From JABMQF01 sp964563755 (GTDB lineage: Archaea > Nanobdellota > Nanobdellia > Woesearchaeales > UBA11576): a stretch of 64,000 bases of DNA. Shown piece by piece: positions 42,767 to 52,242 of the stretch. Each line of letters begins with the position of its first letter. Position 1 is the stretch's first letter. A program made the position numbers and the translations under genes. The notes under the pieces are model-generated. The model was not told the origin of the DNA. It worked only from the letters and a program-made list of their open reading frames with translations, and made no database searches. The stretch covers positions 1-64,000 of the forward strand of contig CAZLYC010000007.1 in the NCBI GenBank assembly GCA_964563755.1, written 5' to 3'.

Positions 42767-42937
42767 TTATTTCTTCTTTGGAGGTAAAATGATAGGTATT
42801 CCATTCTCTACAGGGTATTTTATCCTGCATTGGCTGCATTCAACATGTTTATTGTCTGAAGAAGGTATAATCTTACCCTTGCACACCGGGCAAGTCAATA
42901 AATCAAGCAATTCTTTAGATAAAGCCTCTGTAGTCAT
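42767..42937 (-). CDS. Trm112-like zinc protein
   Basis: 56 residues: LLDLLTCPVCKGKI, then HVECSQC, then the terminal PVENGIPIILPP, the signature of the Trm112/UPF0434 family. In archaea and eukaryotes Trm112 activates several methyltransferases that modify tRNA, rRNA and release factor. The HemK-type enzyme encoded at 44.4 kb is a plausible partner. Too short for simple ORF scans. Confidence 0.85.
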   Translation of the reverse strand: MTTEALSKELLDLLTCPVCKGKIIPSSDNKHVECSQCRIKYPVENGIPIILPPKKK

Positions 42938-43161
42938 TATTTAACCTCATTTCTTGAAACGGAAAAGATTTATAAAGCTTTCTTAAAACCGGAAGATTTA
43001 TATATGGACTACGCTCACAAATATTTAAATCTATTGTAGTAACTAGAATAATACTATAGTGATGATTTAAATCTTTTTCGCAAAAGTTGGGGTGGGAATG
43101 AAATGATTTCCTATTAGCCTTGAGGCTTAGGAATTCAAGATTCATAATTACAGGTGGAACC

Positions 43162-44097
43162 ATGACTCAGGAATATATCAAGAAATGCCCGGAATGCGGT
43201 GGAATAAACCTCTTTGTCAATAAGGACAAGGGCGAAGTCATCTGCAAGGATTGCGGACTTGTCGTCGAAGAGAAGATGGTAGATTTCACGCAGGAATGGA
43301 GAGACTTCGATAGCGAGGAGTCTGAGAGCAAGAGACGTACAGGAGCTCCTATGACATACACGCAGTATGACCAGGGACTCGGAACAGAAGTCGGCCAGAA
43401 AGCAGACCTATACAAGCTCGGTTCAAAAGACAAGAACAAGTTCTTCAGGCTAAGAAAATGGCAATACAGGATATCAACTGCCATAGAAAGGAACCTGAAA
43501 CTAGCGCTCGCTGAACTCAAGAGAGTCAGTTCATACTTAAAACTGCCAAAATCCGTCGAGGAAGAGGCAGCAAGGATCTATACTCTCGCAGTACAGAGAG
43601 GCCTCGTAAGAGGAAGAAGCATGGAATCTGTCGTTGCAGGAAGCCTATACGCAGCCTGCAGAAGGCATGAAGTCCCAAGAACACTTGATGAATTGTCAGA
43701 AGCTTCCAACATAGAGAAGAAGGAAGTCGGAAGGACATACAGGTTCGTCACAAGAGAGCTTGGAATAACAATACTGCCATCAAACCCTGCAGACTACATC
43801 GCAAGATTCTCATCTTCGCTAAGACTCAGCGCAGAGACACAGTCAAAAGCTGTCGAGATACTGGAAAAAGCCCAGGGCGCAGAACTCACTTCAGGAAGAG
43901 GACCTACAGGAATAGCCGCAGCTGCACTCTACGTATCAGCACTGATACACGGAGAGAAAAGGACACAGAGAGAAGTCGCAGATGTAGCTGGTGTCACTGA
44001 AGTCACAATCCGAAACAGGTACAAGGAACTTCTTGAGAAGCTTGACCTCGAGAAAGAGATTAAGAAGACCAAGAAGAAGAAAGGCAAGAAGGAGTAA
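43162..44097 (+). CDS. tfb: Transcription initiation factor B (TFB)
   Basis: 311 residues from the ATG at 43162 (caggtggaac upstream). N-terminal zinc ribbon CPECGG...CKDCG (about 8-32), B-reader segment (EWRDFDSEE), then two cyclin folds (about 115-205 and 210-300) with 'GIAAAALYVSALIHGEKRTQ'. A Lys-rich tail ends the protein. It recruits RNA polymerase to TBP-bound TATA promoters, matching the promoters seen here. Strong marker of Archaea. Confidence 0.97.
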   Translation: MTQEYIKKCPECGGINLFVNKDKGEVICKDCGLVVEEKMVDFTQEWRDFDSEESESKRRTGAPMTYTQYDQGLGTEVGQKADLYKLGSKDKNKFFRLRKWQYRISTAIERNLKLALAELKRVSSYLKLPKSVEEEAARIYTLAVQRGLVRGRSMESVVAGSLYAACRRHEVPRTLDELSEASNIEKKEVGRTYRFVTRELGITILPSNPADYIARFSSSLRLSAETQSKAVEILEKAQGAELTSGRGPTGIAAAALYVSALIHGEKRTQREVADVAGVTEVTIRNRYKELLEKLDLEKEIKKTKKKKGKKE

Positions 44098-44113
44098 TTC
44101 CCTAAATATTTTT

Positions 44114-44410
44114 TTATTTTAGTCTTATACCATATTTCTTCATATCGATTTTGTTTCTACTTAATTTCACACCCTCTTTTTCAAGAAGAGATACCTTCTT
44201 TTTCACACCGCCCGCAAAGCCGCCAATCCTTCCATCGCTATTGACAACACGATGACAAGGAACAACTGGAGCGTATGGATTTCTGTTCAATGCATTGCCC
44301 ACAGCACGATAAGCTTTCGTCTTAAGCGCTTTTGCTATCTCCTTGTATGTTGATACTTTGCCTTTCGGTATTCTCTTGCAGACTTTCCAAACTCTTTCAT
44401 CAAAACTCAT
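44114..44410 (-). CDS. ogt: Methylated-DNA-protein cysteine methyltransferase, domain-only
   Basis: 98 residues covering just the C-terminal DNA-binding and catalytic domain: KGKVSTYKEIA helix-turn-helix start, RAVGNALNRNP arginine finger and PCHRVV with nucleophile Cys52. Because the Cys is kept it should repair O6-methylguanine directly, unlike alkyltransferase-like proteins. The ATG overlaps the stop of the upstream fusion gene (ATGA). Confidence 0.9.
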   Translation of the reverse strand: MSFDERVWKVCKRIPKGKVSTYKEIAKALKTKAYRAVGNALNRNPYAPVVPCHRVVNSDGRIGGFAGGVKKKVSLLEKEGVKLSRNKIDMKKYGIRLK

Positions 44411-45579
44411 TTCAGAAGCTCTATTAGAGTATCAAAATTCTCCCTTGTCCTGTGGTCAGAATATTTCTTTGCTGCTTTAAGCCATTCAGACTTATCCAGC
44501 TTTATATCATGCAGTTCAAGCAAAGGAGCAGTTTTCATAGAAACGACAAACTGGACAAACTGAGTGACATTCTTCACATGCCCGCGCTGCTTGCAGCGTT
44601 CAAAATCAAGAAGTACAACTTTGTTATTTTTTGTTACCAGCACATGTTTATACGGATGATTCATCTCCATCTTATTTACTTTAAGATGGTCCAGTATGAA
44701 CATCTGCTCAAAAACGTCTTTAAGCACAGCAAAGACATCTTTACGAGTAGTTGTTTTGAGACCAAAGTAATCCCTTATGAAAATGCCATCAACGAACTGA
44801 TAGACAAAGAAATCATTGCCAAAGAAAAGAAGCTTAGGCCCTATGTTGTGCCTGTTAAGCAAAGAAAGCTGCTTTACCTCGTTATTGATTGTGTCTTTTG
44901 CTGCTATATCCTTGCGCTGTATCTTAATCGTCACTTTATTCCCTTTCCACTTCCCGGTAAATATCATCCCACGGTGGCCTTTAGTCAAGGTGATGATATC
45001 CAAAACTCCTTTTTTCTCAAGCGCTTTCCTGATAACTGTCTTCTTGATGAGATAAACATACAGCTGCTCAAAAGCGATTTCCTGTCTGCTGAGCTCCTCA
45101 AACTCAAGAAGATGCTCTGCAATCATAGACTCTACTTTCTCTTTTCCGGTAAGAGTAGAAAAAAGCAGCAGAACCTGACCATCCTCTGCGAGAAAATCAT
45201 TCACTCTTGACAGGAAACGCTCGACTACCTCATAGCCTTTCTTTCCGCCAGCTACAGCTAGCGCGGTTTCAGAATCTTCTCCTTCCTGTTCTGGAAGATA
45301 AGGCGGATTGAAAATTATCGTATCGAACTTCTTTTTCAGTACTTTTGAGAATAAGTCGGAAACGATGAAGCTGCACTTCTTGCAGGCCGCGAACTTCCTG
45401 CAATGCATAACTGCAGCAGGGTCGATATCAACTCCAAGCACAGACTTGACGCGCTTTGAAGCGCATGCCGCTTTTGCCTGTATGCCCGAACCAGTGCCTA
45501 TATCCAGAACATCGCCTCGTGCTAACTTCTCGACCTCTTTCCTTACAAGAAATGAATCCTCTGCAGGCTCGTAGACCAT
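44407..45579 (-). CDS. HemK/PrmC-type methyltransferase fused to a COG2112-type kinase domain
   Basis: 390 residues from the ATG at 45579, the usual archaeal HemK opening (MVYEPAEDSFLV). An earlier ATG would extend into the structured element B. Methyltransferase domain about 1-175: DIGTGSGIQ motif I and NPPYLP for binding Gln/Asn or Lys side chains. Kinase-like domain about 190-390: ITLTKGHRG glycine-rich turn, VTIKIQRKD with the Lys, and VVLLDFERCK as the DFG-like metal site, as in RIO/Bud32-like COG2112 proteins. In other archaea these are neighbours; here they are one chain. Likely release-factor or ribosomal protein methylation. Confidence 0.82.
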   Translation of the reverse strand: MVYEPAEDSFLVRKEVEKLARGDVLDIGTGSGIQAKAACASKRVKSVLGVDIDPAAVMHCRKFAACKKCSFIVSDLFSKVLKKKFDTIIFNPPYLPEQEGEDSETALAVAGGKKGYEVVERFLSRVNDFLAEDGQVLLLFSTLTGKEKVESMIAEHLLEFEELSRQEIAFEQLYVYLIKKTVIRKALEKKGVLDIITLTKGHRGMIFTGKWKGNKVTIKIQRKDIAAKDTINNEVKQLSLLNRHNIGPKLLFFGNDFFVYQFVDGIFIRDYFGLKTTTRKDVFAVLKDVFEQMFILDHLKVNKMEMNHPYKHVLVTKNNKVVLLDFERCKQRGHVKNVTQFVQFVVSMKTAPLLELHDIKLDKSEWLKAAKKYSDHRTRENFDTLIELLK

Positions 45580-45620
45580 GAACAGGGGAATACAATGAGA
45601 GTTTATAAAATTAGTCATAT

Positions 45621-45713
45621 GAACGCCACGCTCGCACTGAGAGAATACTAGATGTTGTTCGCCCAACTGCATCATGCTTGTATGTTTAATTTGACGCTCG
45701 CTAGGTGGCGTTC
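45621..45713 (-). ncRNA. Structured 3' element, copy B
   Basis: 93 nt. On the minus strand arms GAACGCCAC and GTGGCGTTC form a 9-bp stem enclosing CTAGCGAGCG, a central TGCAGTTGGGCGAA and TGCGAGC. It begins 15 nt downstream of the purF stop codon, in purF's direction. The outer pairs (GAAC/GTTC) differ from copy A (AGCATT/AATGCT) yet stay complementary. Confidence 0.6.
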
Positions 45714-45728
45714 TTTACAGTGCTATTA

Positions 45729-47258
45729 TCAGTAATCGCTTCCCTTGTCGGCAAGACGTTCCTGCTTCAACAAGTTTATCTTTTCCTGTGAAATCCCTGT
45801 CGGATAATTTCCGCTGAAACACGCATCACACATGGTCGAACCGTTTTCGCCTCTTACCTTATCAAGCACCTTGCTCAAAGTCCCATTCCTGTTATACAGA
45901 AGGTCATCAACTCCGATGTATTTCCTTACACCATCAATGCTTCCTTCCTTCGCGTATATCATCTCCTTGTCCACAGGCATGTCAATGCCATAAACACAAG
46001 GGTACGCGTTCGGCGGGGCCAATACTCCAAAACCAACTTTCTTCAAAGGAAGCTCGCGTTTAGCGCACTCTGCCCTCAACCTTTCTATTATTATCTTAGA
46101 AGTGTCGCCTCGCACTATGGAATCATCTATTAAGACAACATAATCCGCATCCTCAAGCACACTGAAGTCTATAGGAAGCTTCAAAGCAGCATTGTACTCT
46201 CTCTCGCTCCTGTTAGGAAGGATGAAGCCTCTCCTCAGATAATTATTCCTGACAAAAACATCGCGCAATGCTATCCCTGTCACATCAGCAAAACCTACAG
46301 CGCCCCTTCTGCTTGCAGAAGGAACTGCAGCACAGATGACATTATCGCCTGAAGGCAGATTATTCGAAAGCCATTCATTGCCCAATTCTTTACCGAGCTG
46401 GTAACGATACTCAGATACGCTAGCGGAATTTATCGAAGAGCACTGAGAAGCGAAGTAAATCAGCTCAAATATGCAAGAACGCGGAGAACGTTCCTTATCA
46501 ACAAGCTTTCTCTCGATTACTCTTCCATCTTCCATAGCAATGAACAGGCTGCCTGGCTCAACCTCTTTTATGAAATCGTAATTTAGCGGCATCTGGAAAA
46601 CAACATCCTCTGACGCAAAAGCAAAAGCTTTGCCTTTACCTGCGTCTTTCTTTGCTACAGAAAGAGGCTTTATCCCGTAAGGATCCTTAAAGCCAATCAT
46701 CCCAAAACCCTGTATATTACCTATCGCAGAGAAACTGCCCTCACATTCTTCCATGACTTTCCTTACAGAATCCACTATGAGGTCTATCGATACATCTGAA
46801 GCAGTGTCTATCCTTGCGGGCAATCTGACCATGCTCGTCCCTGACATCTGAGAACTGACCGCGTGTGTCTGGAAAACCTTGAGTATCGCCTCAACATCAC
46901 ATCCTGAAGCGATTGTGCCGTATCTTCTCTTGAGCTCTGAGAAATTAGTCAGGTTTCCGTTGTGAGCCATAGATGCAAAGAAGAAAAGAGATTCATAGAA
47001 AGGCTGGATATCATCCTCATCATTGCATCCTACAGTAGCATAGCGGACATGACCTATGCCTGAACTCCCTTTCAGCCTCTGCATATTCTTCCTGCTGAAC
47101 ACTTCCTGCACAAGACCTTTACCTTTCTTCACATTCACTTTGCCGTCAAAAGTATGTATGCCGCAGGCATCCTGCCCCCTATGCTGGAGAGCGATTAGCC
47201 CTGCGTATAATTCCTCGACGACGTTATCAACTCCTGTTATACCTATTATTCCGCACAA
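45729..47258 (-). CDS. purF: Amidophosphoribosyltransferase
   Basis: 509 residues. Cys2 (MCGIIG) is the N-terminal glutaminase nucleophile, followed by GLIALQHRGQDACG and GHVRYAT. The PRPP-binding loop is VVLIDDSIVRGDTSK (about 370-384). It converts PRPP and glutamine to phosphoribosylamine, the first step of purine synthesis. It follows pyrBI by about 50 nt and ends the nucleotide part of the operon. No other standard pur genes are in the window except a PurD-like ATP-grasp protein. Confidence 0.94.
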   Translation of the reverse strand: MCGIIGITGVDNVVEELYAGLIALQHRGQDACGIHTFDGKVNVKKGKGLVQEVFSRKNMQRLKGSSGIGHVRYATVGCNDEDDIQPFYESLFFFASMAHNGNLTNFSELKRRYGTIASGCDVEAILKVFQTHAVSSQMSGTSMVRLPARIDTASDVSIDLIVDSVRKVMEECEGSFSAIGNIQGFGMIGFKDPYGIKPLSVAKKDAGKGKAFAFASEDVVFQMPLNYDFIKEVEPGSLFIAMEDGRVIERKLVDKERSPRSCIFELIYFASQCSSINSASVSEYRYQLGKELGNEWLSNNLPSGDNVICAAVPSASRRGAVGFADVTGIALRDVFVRNNYLRRGFILPNRSEREYNAALKLPIDFSVLEDADYVVLIDDSIVRGDTSKIIIERLRAECAKRELPLKKVGFGVLAPPNAYPCVYGIDMPVDKEMIYAKEGSIDGVRKYIGVDDLLYNRNGTLSKVLDKVRGENGSTMCDACFSGNYPTGISQEKINLLKQERLADKGSDY

Positions 47259-47309
47259 ACTGACTCACCTCTAGGATATATTCGAACATATCTAAAAAAT
47301 ATAAAAATA

Positions 47310-48863
47310 TTAAAAAAGATGATGGCTCTCCATCATGTTGTTGCAATAATAGCACTTGACCAGATTTGTCTTCTCCTTTCCAAGCCTTACTGCCTTTGGG
47401 GCTACGTACTCGTGATGCTCTGGACGAGTTATGCATGCTCCATTAGTGCACTTCATGCCTGGAAGACCTTCTATCATATCAGGCAACCTGACATCGCGCT
47501 TCCTCACTACATTGGATGATTCTATGTTGTTCACTGTCGCTCCCGGAGCGATTGTCGCCACAAGCCTAACTTCATCCTCTGTCAGGTAACGGTCTTTTAT
47601 CATCATCACGCCTTTCTTAAGACCTGGCCTATCAAGAGGCTCTACAACACCCAGCCTATAGATGTTCCCTTTCTTCTTGAGTTCAAGAAGCTGGGCAAGC
47701 CTGTCGATGACATAAGGGTCATTCTCAACGTGGTCAATCGCAGTGCCGTTCTCTATTGGACGGATCTGAGTCGCGCTCCTTTCCTTCTTTACTCCCGCAG
47801 ACCTCTCTTCATAAAACGTTTCAGAAACACTATAAGGCCTGAAGAGTTCTCCTTTGAAATCCTCACCAACAAGTCCTAGTGACAATGCCAGTTCTGCCAT
47901 CCTTGTCGGAACACCATTTCCGGCCTGCCTCTTAGGCCAGTACTTAGGGTGCTGTTTCACAGAAGGATGTATCGATGGGTTTTCCTTGTTCTCAGGCAAG
48001 GGATGGCCTATGCCAAAACTATCTTTGGTCCTGTCCATCATATCAAGAGTGAAGATGAACATCTCCTTTGCCTTGTAATATTCAGACTCATCGTAGAATC
48101 TCTCTTTCTGGAGCCTTGTCATGTAAAGGAAATCCAGTTCAGGAAGCATATCCTTCAGCTGTTCCCCGCTCTGAAAGTACTCCTTATATTCGATTCCTTT
48201 AGAGTCCAGGAATTTCAGCACTCCAGGAGGCATCCTTAGAAGCTCGTGGGTGAATATGTGGAACTTGTTGTTCGGAAACAGGCTCATGATGACTGGCAGG
48301 CTGTGCGTTGTCCGTCCATATTTCGCGTCCACTGCAATCCCTATATTCAGATTATCCAGTCTTCCACAGCATTCCTTAATTGTGAATACGTCGAGAATCG
48401 CCTGTGTCGGGTGCTCATTCTTGCCATCACCACCATTGCAGCAAGGCATAATCCTATCCTTAGAAAGCTTAAGATGGTCAGCAACTGCCTTCGCAGCACC
48501 ATCAAGAGGGTGCCTCAATATTATCGCATCCAGATCATACGCATCATACATGTCAACCGTATCATTTAGCGACTCTCCTTTCTTCACAGATGTCGCTTCT
48601 GTCCCTGCAAAACCAGTGGTATCGATACCGAGCCTTTTCGCAGCTATCTCGAAGCTGGTCCTCGTCCTCGTCGAAGGCTCGTAGAAAAGAAGCGCAGCGT
48701 AAAGGTCGAGGTCTTTTGCAAGCTTGTACTCGCTGACCCGCTCATCCTTCAATGCACGCTTGAACCTATCTGCTATGCTGAGAACATATTCCAGCTCTGA
48801 CCTGTTCATCAGATGAACATCTATCCAGTCCCTGCCGAAAAATGGTTTATCTTTCCTAGCCAC
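47310..48863 (-). CDS. pyrBI: Aspartate carbamoyltransferase, catalytic and regulatory chains fused (PyrBI)
   Basis: 517 residues from a GTG at 48863 with gaggtgat 5 nt upstream (a GTG at 48872 overlapping the pyrC stop is an alternative). The catalytic chain (about 1-340) has EPSTRTRTSFEIAAKRLG for carbamoyl phosphate and HPTQAILD for aspartate. After a linker with IENGTAIDHV comes the PyrI-type allosteric domain and a zinc domain with CTNGAC and CYYCNN. It condenses carbamoyl phosphate with aspartate. In most archaea pyrB and pyrI are separate genes. Confidence 0.94.
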   Translation of the reverse strand: MARKDKPFFGRDWIDVHLMNRSELEYVLSIADRFKRALKDERVSEYKLAKDLDLYAALLFYEPSTRTRTSFEIAAKRLGIDTTGFAGTEATSVKKGESLNDTVDMYDAYDLDAIILRHPLDGAAKAVADHLKLSKDRIMPCCNGGDGKNEHPTQAILDVFTIKECCGRLDNLNIGIAVDAKYGRTTHSLPVIMSLFPNNKFHIFTHELLRMPPGVLKFLDSKGIEYKEYFQSGEQLKDMLPELDFLYMTRLQKERFYDESEYYKAKEMFIFTLDMMDRTKDSFGIGHPLPENKENPSIHPSVKQHPKYWPKRQAGNGVPTRMAELALSLGLVGEDFKGELFRPYSVSETFYEERSAGVKKERSATQIRPIENGTAIDHVENDPYVIDRLAQLLELKKKGNIYRLGVVEPLDRPGLKKGVMMIKDRYLTEDEVRLVATIAPGATVNNIESSNVVRKRDVRLPDMIEGLPGMKCTNGACITRPEHHEYVAPKAVRLGKEKTNLVKCYYCNNMMESHHLF

Positions 48864-48868
48864 GCAAA

Positions 48869-50155
48869 TCACCTCAATAATTCTTTTTTATTTAAGTCTG
48901 ATTTAAGAGGAACGCCTCTCACAATAGTATCATGAGCATAAAGAGAATAATCATCCCCAAGAAAAGCACCATCAAAGGGTGACCATGCGCATCTTGTCCG
49001 GACATCTGCTGATGAAATAGGAGCAGGGTCTTTCTTGCCTAAAACTGTGAAAGAACCGATATATCCTTTCTTTATCTTACCGAAATTCTCACCCAAGTAT
49101 CTTCCGACGAAAAGTCCCGGATTTTCGCAGCACATTGAACACACAATCTTATCACTCACACCCGTTTGCATCAGCCAACCGACAAAAGCAGTGTAGTGAT
49201 CGATAAGAGGGATGCCAAAAGCACCTTTCTTCTTGTCTTCCAAAGTGTGAGGCGCATGGTCTGTCGCAAGATAGTCAATCTCGCCATCCATAACTCCTTC
49301 GAGAAGCCTCTGCCTGTCGTACTCCGTCCTTATCGGCGGCTTCATAGTCAAAAGTTTCCTGTTCCTGAACTGGTCCTTGTTCTCCTTGGAGAAGAAAAGA
49401 TATGTTGGAGTGGTCTCGCATGTGACCTTGACTCCGCTCTGCTTTGCGCTGACAATCATATCTAGACTCTTAGCAGCAGAGACATGAGCGATATGCACGC
49501 TGAGCTTGAACTTTGAAGCGAGGTCCAGTATGTATTCCACATCTTTTATTTCGGCTGATGCTGGCCTCAGATGATGCCTCTTGACCTCAGCATTATTCTC
49601 GCAGTGGACTGCTATAACCGGGTCATACTCTATACCTGCAAAATGATTCAATAATGTGCGGATCTCACTCTTGCTGAAATCGTGAGTGTACAATTTGTAA
49701 GGAACGTCCGCGAAAGGTCTCGATGCAGGCGTCAAAAGAGAATATATCACGCTGTCAACAGAGCATTTATGGCCTGCCAACATCCTCTTATCTACATATG
49801 ACTCTGAATCCTTCGGGGGAAACGGATTGTTCGGCATGTCTGCAAAAGCAACAACACCTCCGTTTATCGCTGCTCTAGATACAGAAACATAATCTTCCTT
49901 CCTTGTATGAGAATCATATGCCTCTTCAAGTTCATGCCTGCTTCCTTTAGGCACAAAGAAATCTCTCGCGTGCACGTGTATGTCTATAAAACCCGGAAAT
50001 ATCAAATATTCATCTGAATACGAGATGTCTGCATCTCCCAGAGATTCTCCTACATCAGATATCTTTCCATCAACCACTTTTATCTGGCCTTGCTTAAAAG
50101 AAAAATCCTGATCCAGATATTTCCCCTCTATCATGCAACTACCTGCTTCAACCAT
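48869..50155 (-). CDS. pyrC: Dihydroorotase
   Basis: 428 residues. The metal site is DIHVHARD (about 57-64), with further His ligands in HIAHVSAA and the catalytic Asp in LATDHAPHT (about 297). Cyclic amidohydrolase that closes N-carbamoylaspartate to dihydroorotate. The ATG follows gaggtgtcaagatt and overlaps the pyrD stop by 8 nt. The three genes pyrD, pyrC and pyrBI are contiguous. Confidence 0.94.
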   Translation of the reverse strand: MVEAGSCMIEGKYLDQDFSFKQGQIKVVDGKISDVGESLGDADISYSDEYLIFPGFIDIHVHARDFFVPKGSRHELEEAYDSHTRKEDYVSVSRAAINGGVVAFADMPNNPFPPKDSESYVDKRMLAGHKCSVDSVIYSLLTPASRPFADVPYKLYTHDFSKSEIRTLLNHFAGIEYDPVIAVHCENNAEVKRHHLRPASAEIKDVEYILDLASKFKLSVHIAHVSAAKSLDMIVSAKQSGVKVTCETTPTYLFFSKENKDQFRNRKLLTMKPPIRTEYDRQRLLEGVMDGEIDYLATDHAPHTLEDKKKGAFGIPLIDHYTAFVGWLMQTGVSDKIVCSMCCENPGLFVGRYLGENFGKIKKGYIGSFTVLGKKDPAPISSADVRTRCAWSPFDGAFLGDDYSLYAHDTIVRGVPLKSDLNKKELLR

Positions 50156-51188
50156 AATCTTGACACCTCAACACCCTTAATAATCTTGGACCTTTGAAAA
50201 TGAACGGCGTGTACACCTGTATTCCAGAAGCGCCAAGCGATAGACGCTCCTTGACCTTATCTGCAGAATCTATGCCTCCGCACGCGATTATCTTGAATTT
50301 CTTATCTGCAAAATTATCTAAGAATATCTTTTGCACATCCAATGACCGTGAATATAGCGCATTGCCGCTTGCACCGCCTTTCCTTGGAGAATCACGAATG
50401 TAACTTGCATCATGATGTGTGGTGGTGTTTGATACTGTGAACCCTGAAACAGAATGTATTCCTGACACGCCAATTATCGTGCTCACTGTGATTTCATCTA
50501 TGTCAGGTGAGACCTTTATGTACAAAGGCTGTCTCGGCAGAACCACTTTGTCCACAGCATCAAGCATCTCATCAAGCTTGATCTCATAATCTTTCCTTGA
50601 ATCAGAACCGCCAAGCTCCCTATAAGCGTTAGGACAGGAAATATTAAGCTCGAACCTGTCGACAAAAGGCACATGCCTAAGCGCAAGCACAGTCGACTCC
50701 AAGTCCCTCAAGCAACCATCACCTCGCTTGTCAGGCGTCGGAGCAAAATTGACAGTGATAGGAACTCCATGATTGCCGTATCTACCTATACGTTCAGCGA
50801 CAGCTTCAGCGCCTTCACCAGGAAGACCTAGCCAATTAAGCATCGAACCGGTCTCAGGATACCTAAGCACCCTTGGGCGCGGGTTACCTTTCCACGCATC
50901 TTTGGTCACAGTCCCTACTACAACCCAGTCAAATCCCAGATATTTCATGACAGAAGGGTGAATCTCGCCATTCTTGTTGAACCCCGCAGCATTAGAGAGC
51001 TCAAACGGAAGCTTCGACCTGTTGGCAGAGTTATCGAGGACAAAACGCTCAAGACCGGCCTTATGAAGATAGTCACAGAAATCCACGAAAAGTGAATGCG
51101 CTGTTTCAGGGTCGTAACGTGTAAGATGAAAAACAAAAGGCCTGACAGTAGAATAAAATAAGTCAAAGCCTCTGCGCAAAATATCCAT
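50148..51188 (-). CDS. pyrD: Dihydroorotate dehydrogenase, class 2-like with a Cys active-site motif
   Basis: 346 residues. The N-terminal helical extension (FHLTRYDPETAHSLFVDFCD) is typical of membrane-associated class 2 enzymes. The FMN barrel follows (NAAGFNKNG, VVVGTVT, TVSNTTTHHD, ACGGIDSADK). The catalytic loop reads NISCPN; class 2 normally has Ser (SSPN) while class 1 has Cys. So this may be a hybrid form with a class 1-like base. It oxidises dihydroorotate to orotate. No PyrK-type partner gene is adjacent. Confidence 0.9.
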   Translation of the reverse strand: MDILRRGFDLFYSTVRPFVFHLTRYDPETAHSLFVDFCDYLHKAGLERFVLDNSANRSKLPFELSNAAGFNKNGEIHPSVMKYLGFDWVVVGTVTKDAWKGNPRPRVLRYPETGSMLNWLGLPGEGAEAVAERIGRYGNHGVPITVNFAPTPDKRGDGCLRDLESTVLALRHVPFVDRFELNISCPNAYRELGGSDSRKDYEIKLDEMLDAVDKVVLPRQPLYIKVSPDIDEITVSTIIGVSGIHSVSGFTVSNTTTHHDASYIRDSPRKGGASGNALYSRSLDVQKIFLDNFADKKFKIIACGGIDSADKVKERLSLGASGIQVYTPFIFKGPRLLRVLRCQDYG

Positions 51189-51224
51189 CTTATCCTCGCC
51201 TTAAAAATAATATATCCGACAGGT

Positions 51225-52058
51225 TCACTTGTCCATCCTGTCTGCGCCGTACATCTCCATGTAAGGATAGAAATTATCCTCCAGGAAACTCTCTGTCACT
51301 TTTATCCGCTTGAAAGAGCCATCCTCATTCTTGAAAGGGACCGTCCTCTTAGATTCAAGCAAGTGAGCCATCACATCATTTATCCCTATGACAGAATATA
51401 CAGGAATTTTTGTCTGGTTTGTGAACTTAGCTATTGAATCCTCTCCTCTTGCTCCTTCAACAACCCAATTCTCATTCTCCTTTGAATGAATCTTCGGGTC
51501 GTAACCTTCCTTATACACGGGCCCAACCTGCTCACGGTCAACCCCTATCAGAACTGCGTTTATGTTCACTATTATCTCAAGACCCGATGCCTCTCTTTGT
51601 ATCTTGTCAATGAACTCAACCTTAGTCTGCATAGACGTGCCGACATCATCAACAATCAAGACATTACAGTCGTTGAAGAACTTGGCTCCAACAAACATCG
51701 TGCCTTTGCCTGACGCTTCACCATGCGCCTTCGCTTCCTTGCGGTCATAATTGAAACCGAGATCTGCTGCGTAATCATCATAAAGACTCATCACTGCAGA
51801 CTGAGCTATTGCGCTAGCCTTGTAAGAAGGTCCGGAAACAATGTCAAAAGGGCCAGCTATATTCCATATCTTGTCCATCATGCCAGAATACCATCTTCCT
51901 ATAGCAGTTATGCCGCTCGCGGTCTCGAAGAATCCGCCAATATTCACGAAGTAAGGAGTCTGCCTGCCATCCTTAAGCCTCAGCCCTTTCCCAAAAAAAA
52001 GAGGATTGCCCTTTGAATCAGCCAGCCTCTCAGCAAACTCTATCTGAAACTTCTCCAT
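51225..52058 (-). CDS. pyrE: Orotate phosphoribosyltransferase-like protein
   Basis: 277 residues from the ATG at 52058. Flexible loop KEAKAHGEASG resembles the catalytic KxxKDHGE loop of OPRTase, and VLIVDDVGTSMQTK (about 135-148) is the PRPP-binding motif with GTS in place of the usual ITAGT. The chain is about 65 residues longer than most OPRTases, with extra segments around residues 165-235. It is first in the pyrimidine operon, which supports orotate as substrate. Confidence 0.87.
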   Translation of the reverse strand: MEKFQIEFAERLADSKGNPLFFGKGLRLKDGRQTPYFVNIGGFFETASGITAIGRWYSGMMDKIWNIAGPFDIVSGPSYKASAIAQSAVMSLYDDYAADLGFNYDRKEAKAHGEASGKGTMFVGAKFFNDCNVLIVDDVGTSMQTKVEFIDKIQREASGLEIIVNINAVLIGVDREQVGPVYKEGYDPKIHSKENENWVVEGARGEDSIAKFTNQTKIPVYSVIGINDVMAHLLESKRTVPFKNEDGSFKRIKVTESFLEDNFYPYMEMYGADRMDK

Positions 52059-52242
52059 CCACACCACCCGTTTTTGTTGTTAGTTAACTAGGTCAATTCC
52101 TGCCCGCACTATCATTATAAGCATTTATCTTTCAAAAAGTGTATTTTACCATATCCATGTCGTCTCACTGCTGAGACAAAAACAGACTGAAAACTAGATG
52201 TTAAACAAAGATGCCTACAAAAGACCACAGAAAACAAACGTC

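Noticed and set aside
52091..52106. A 14-nt match (gtcaattcctgccc) between the pyr operon leader and 10711-10724
   Set aside because: Several exact 14-nt matches are expected by chance in 64 kb, and the flanks do not match.
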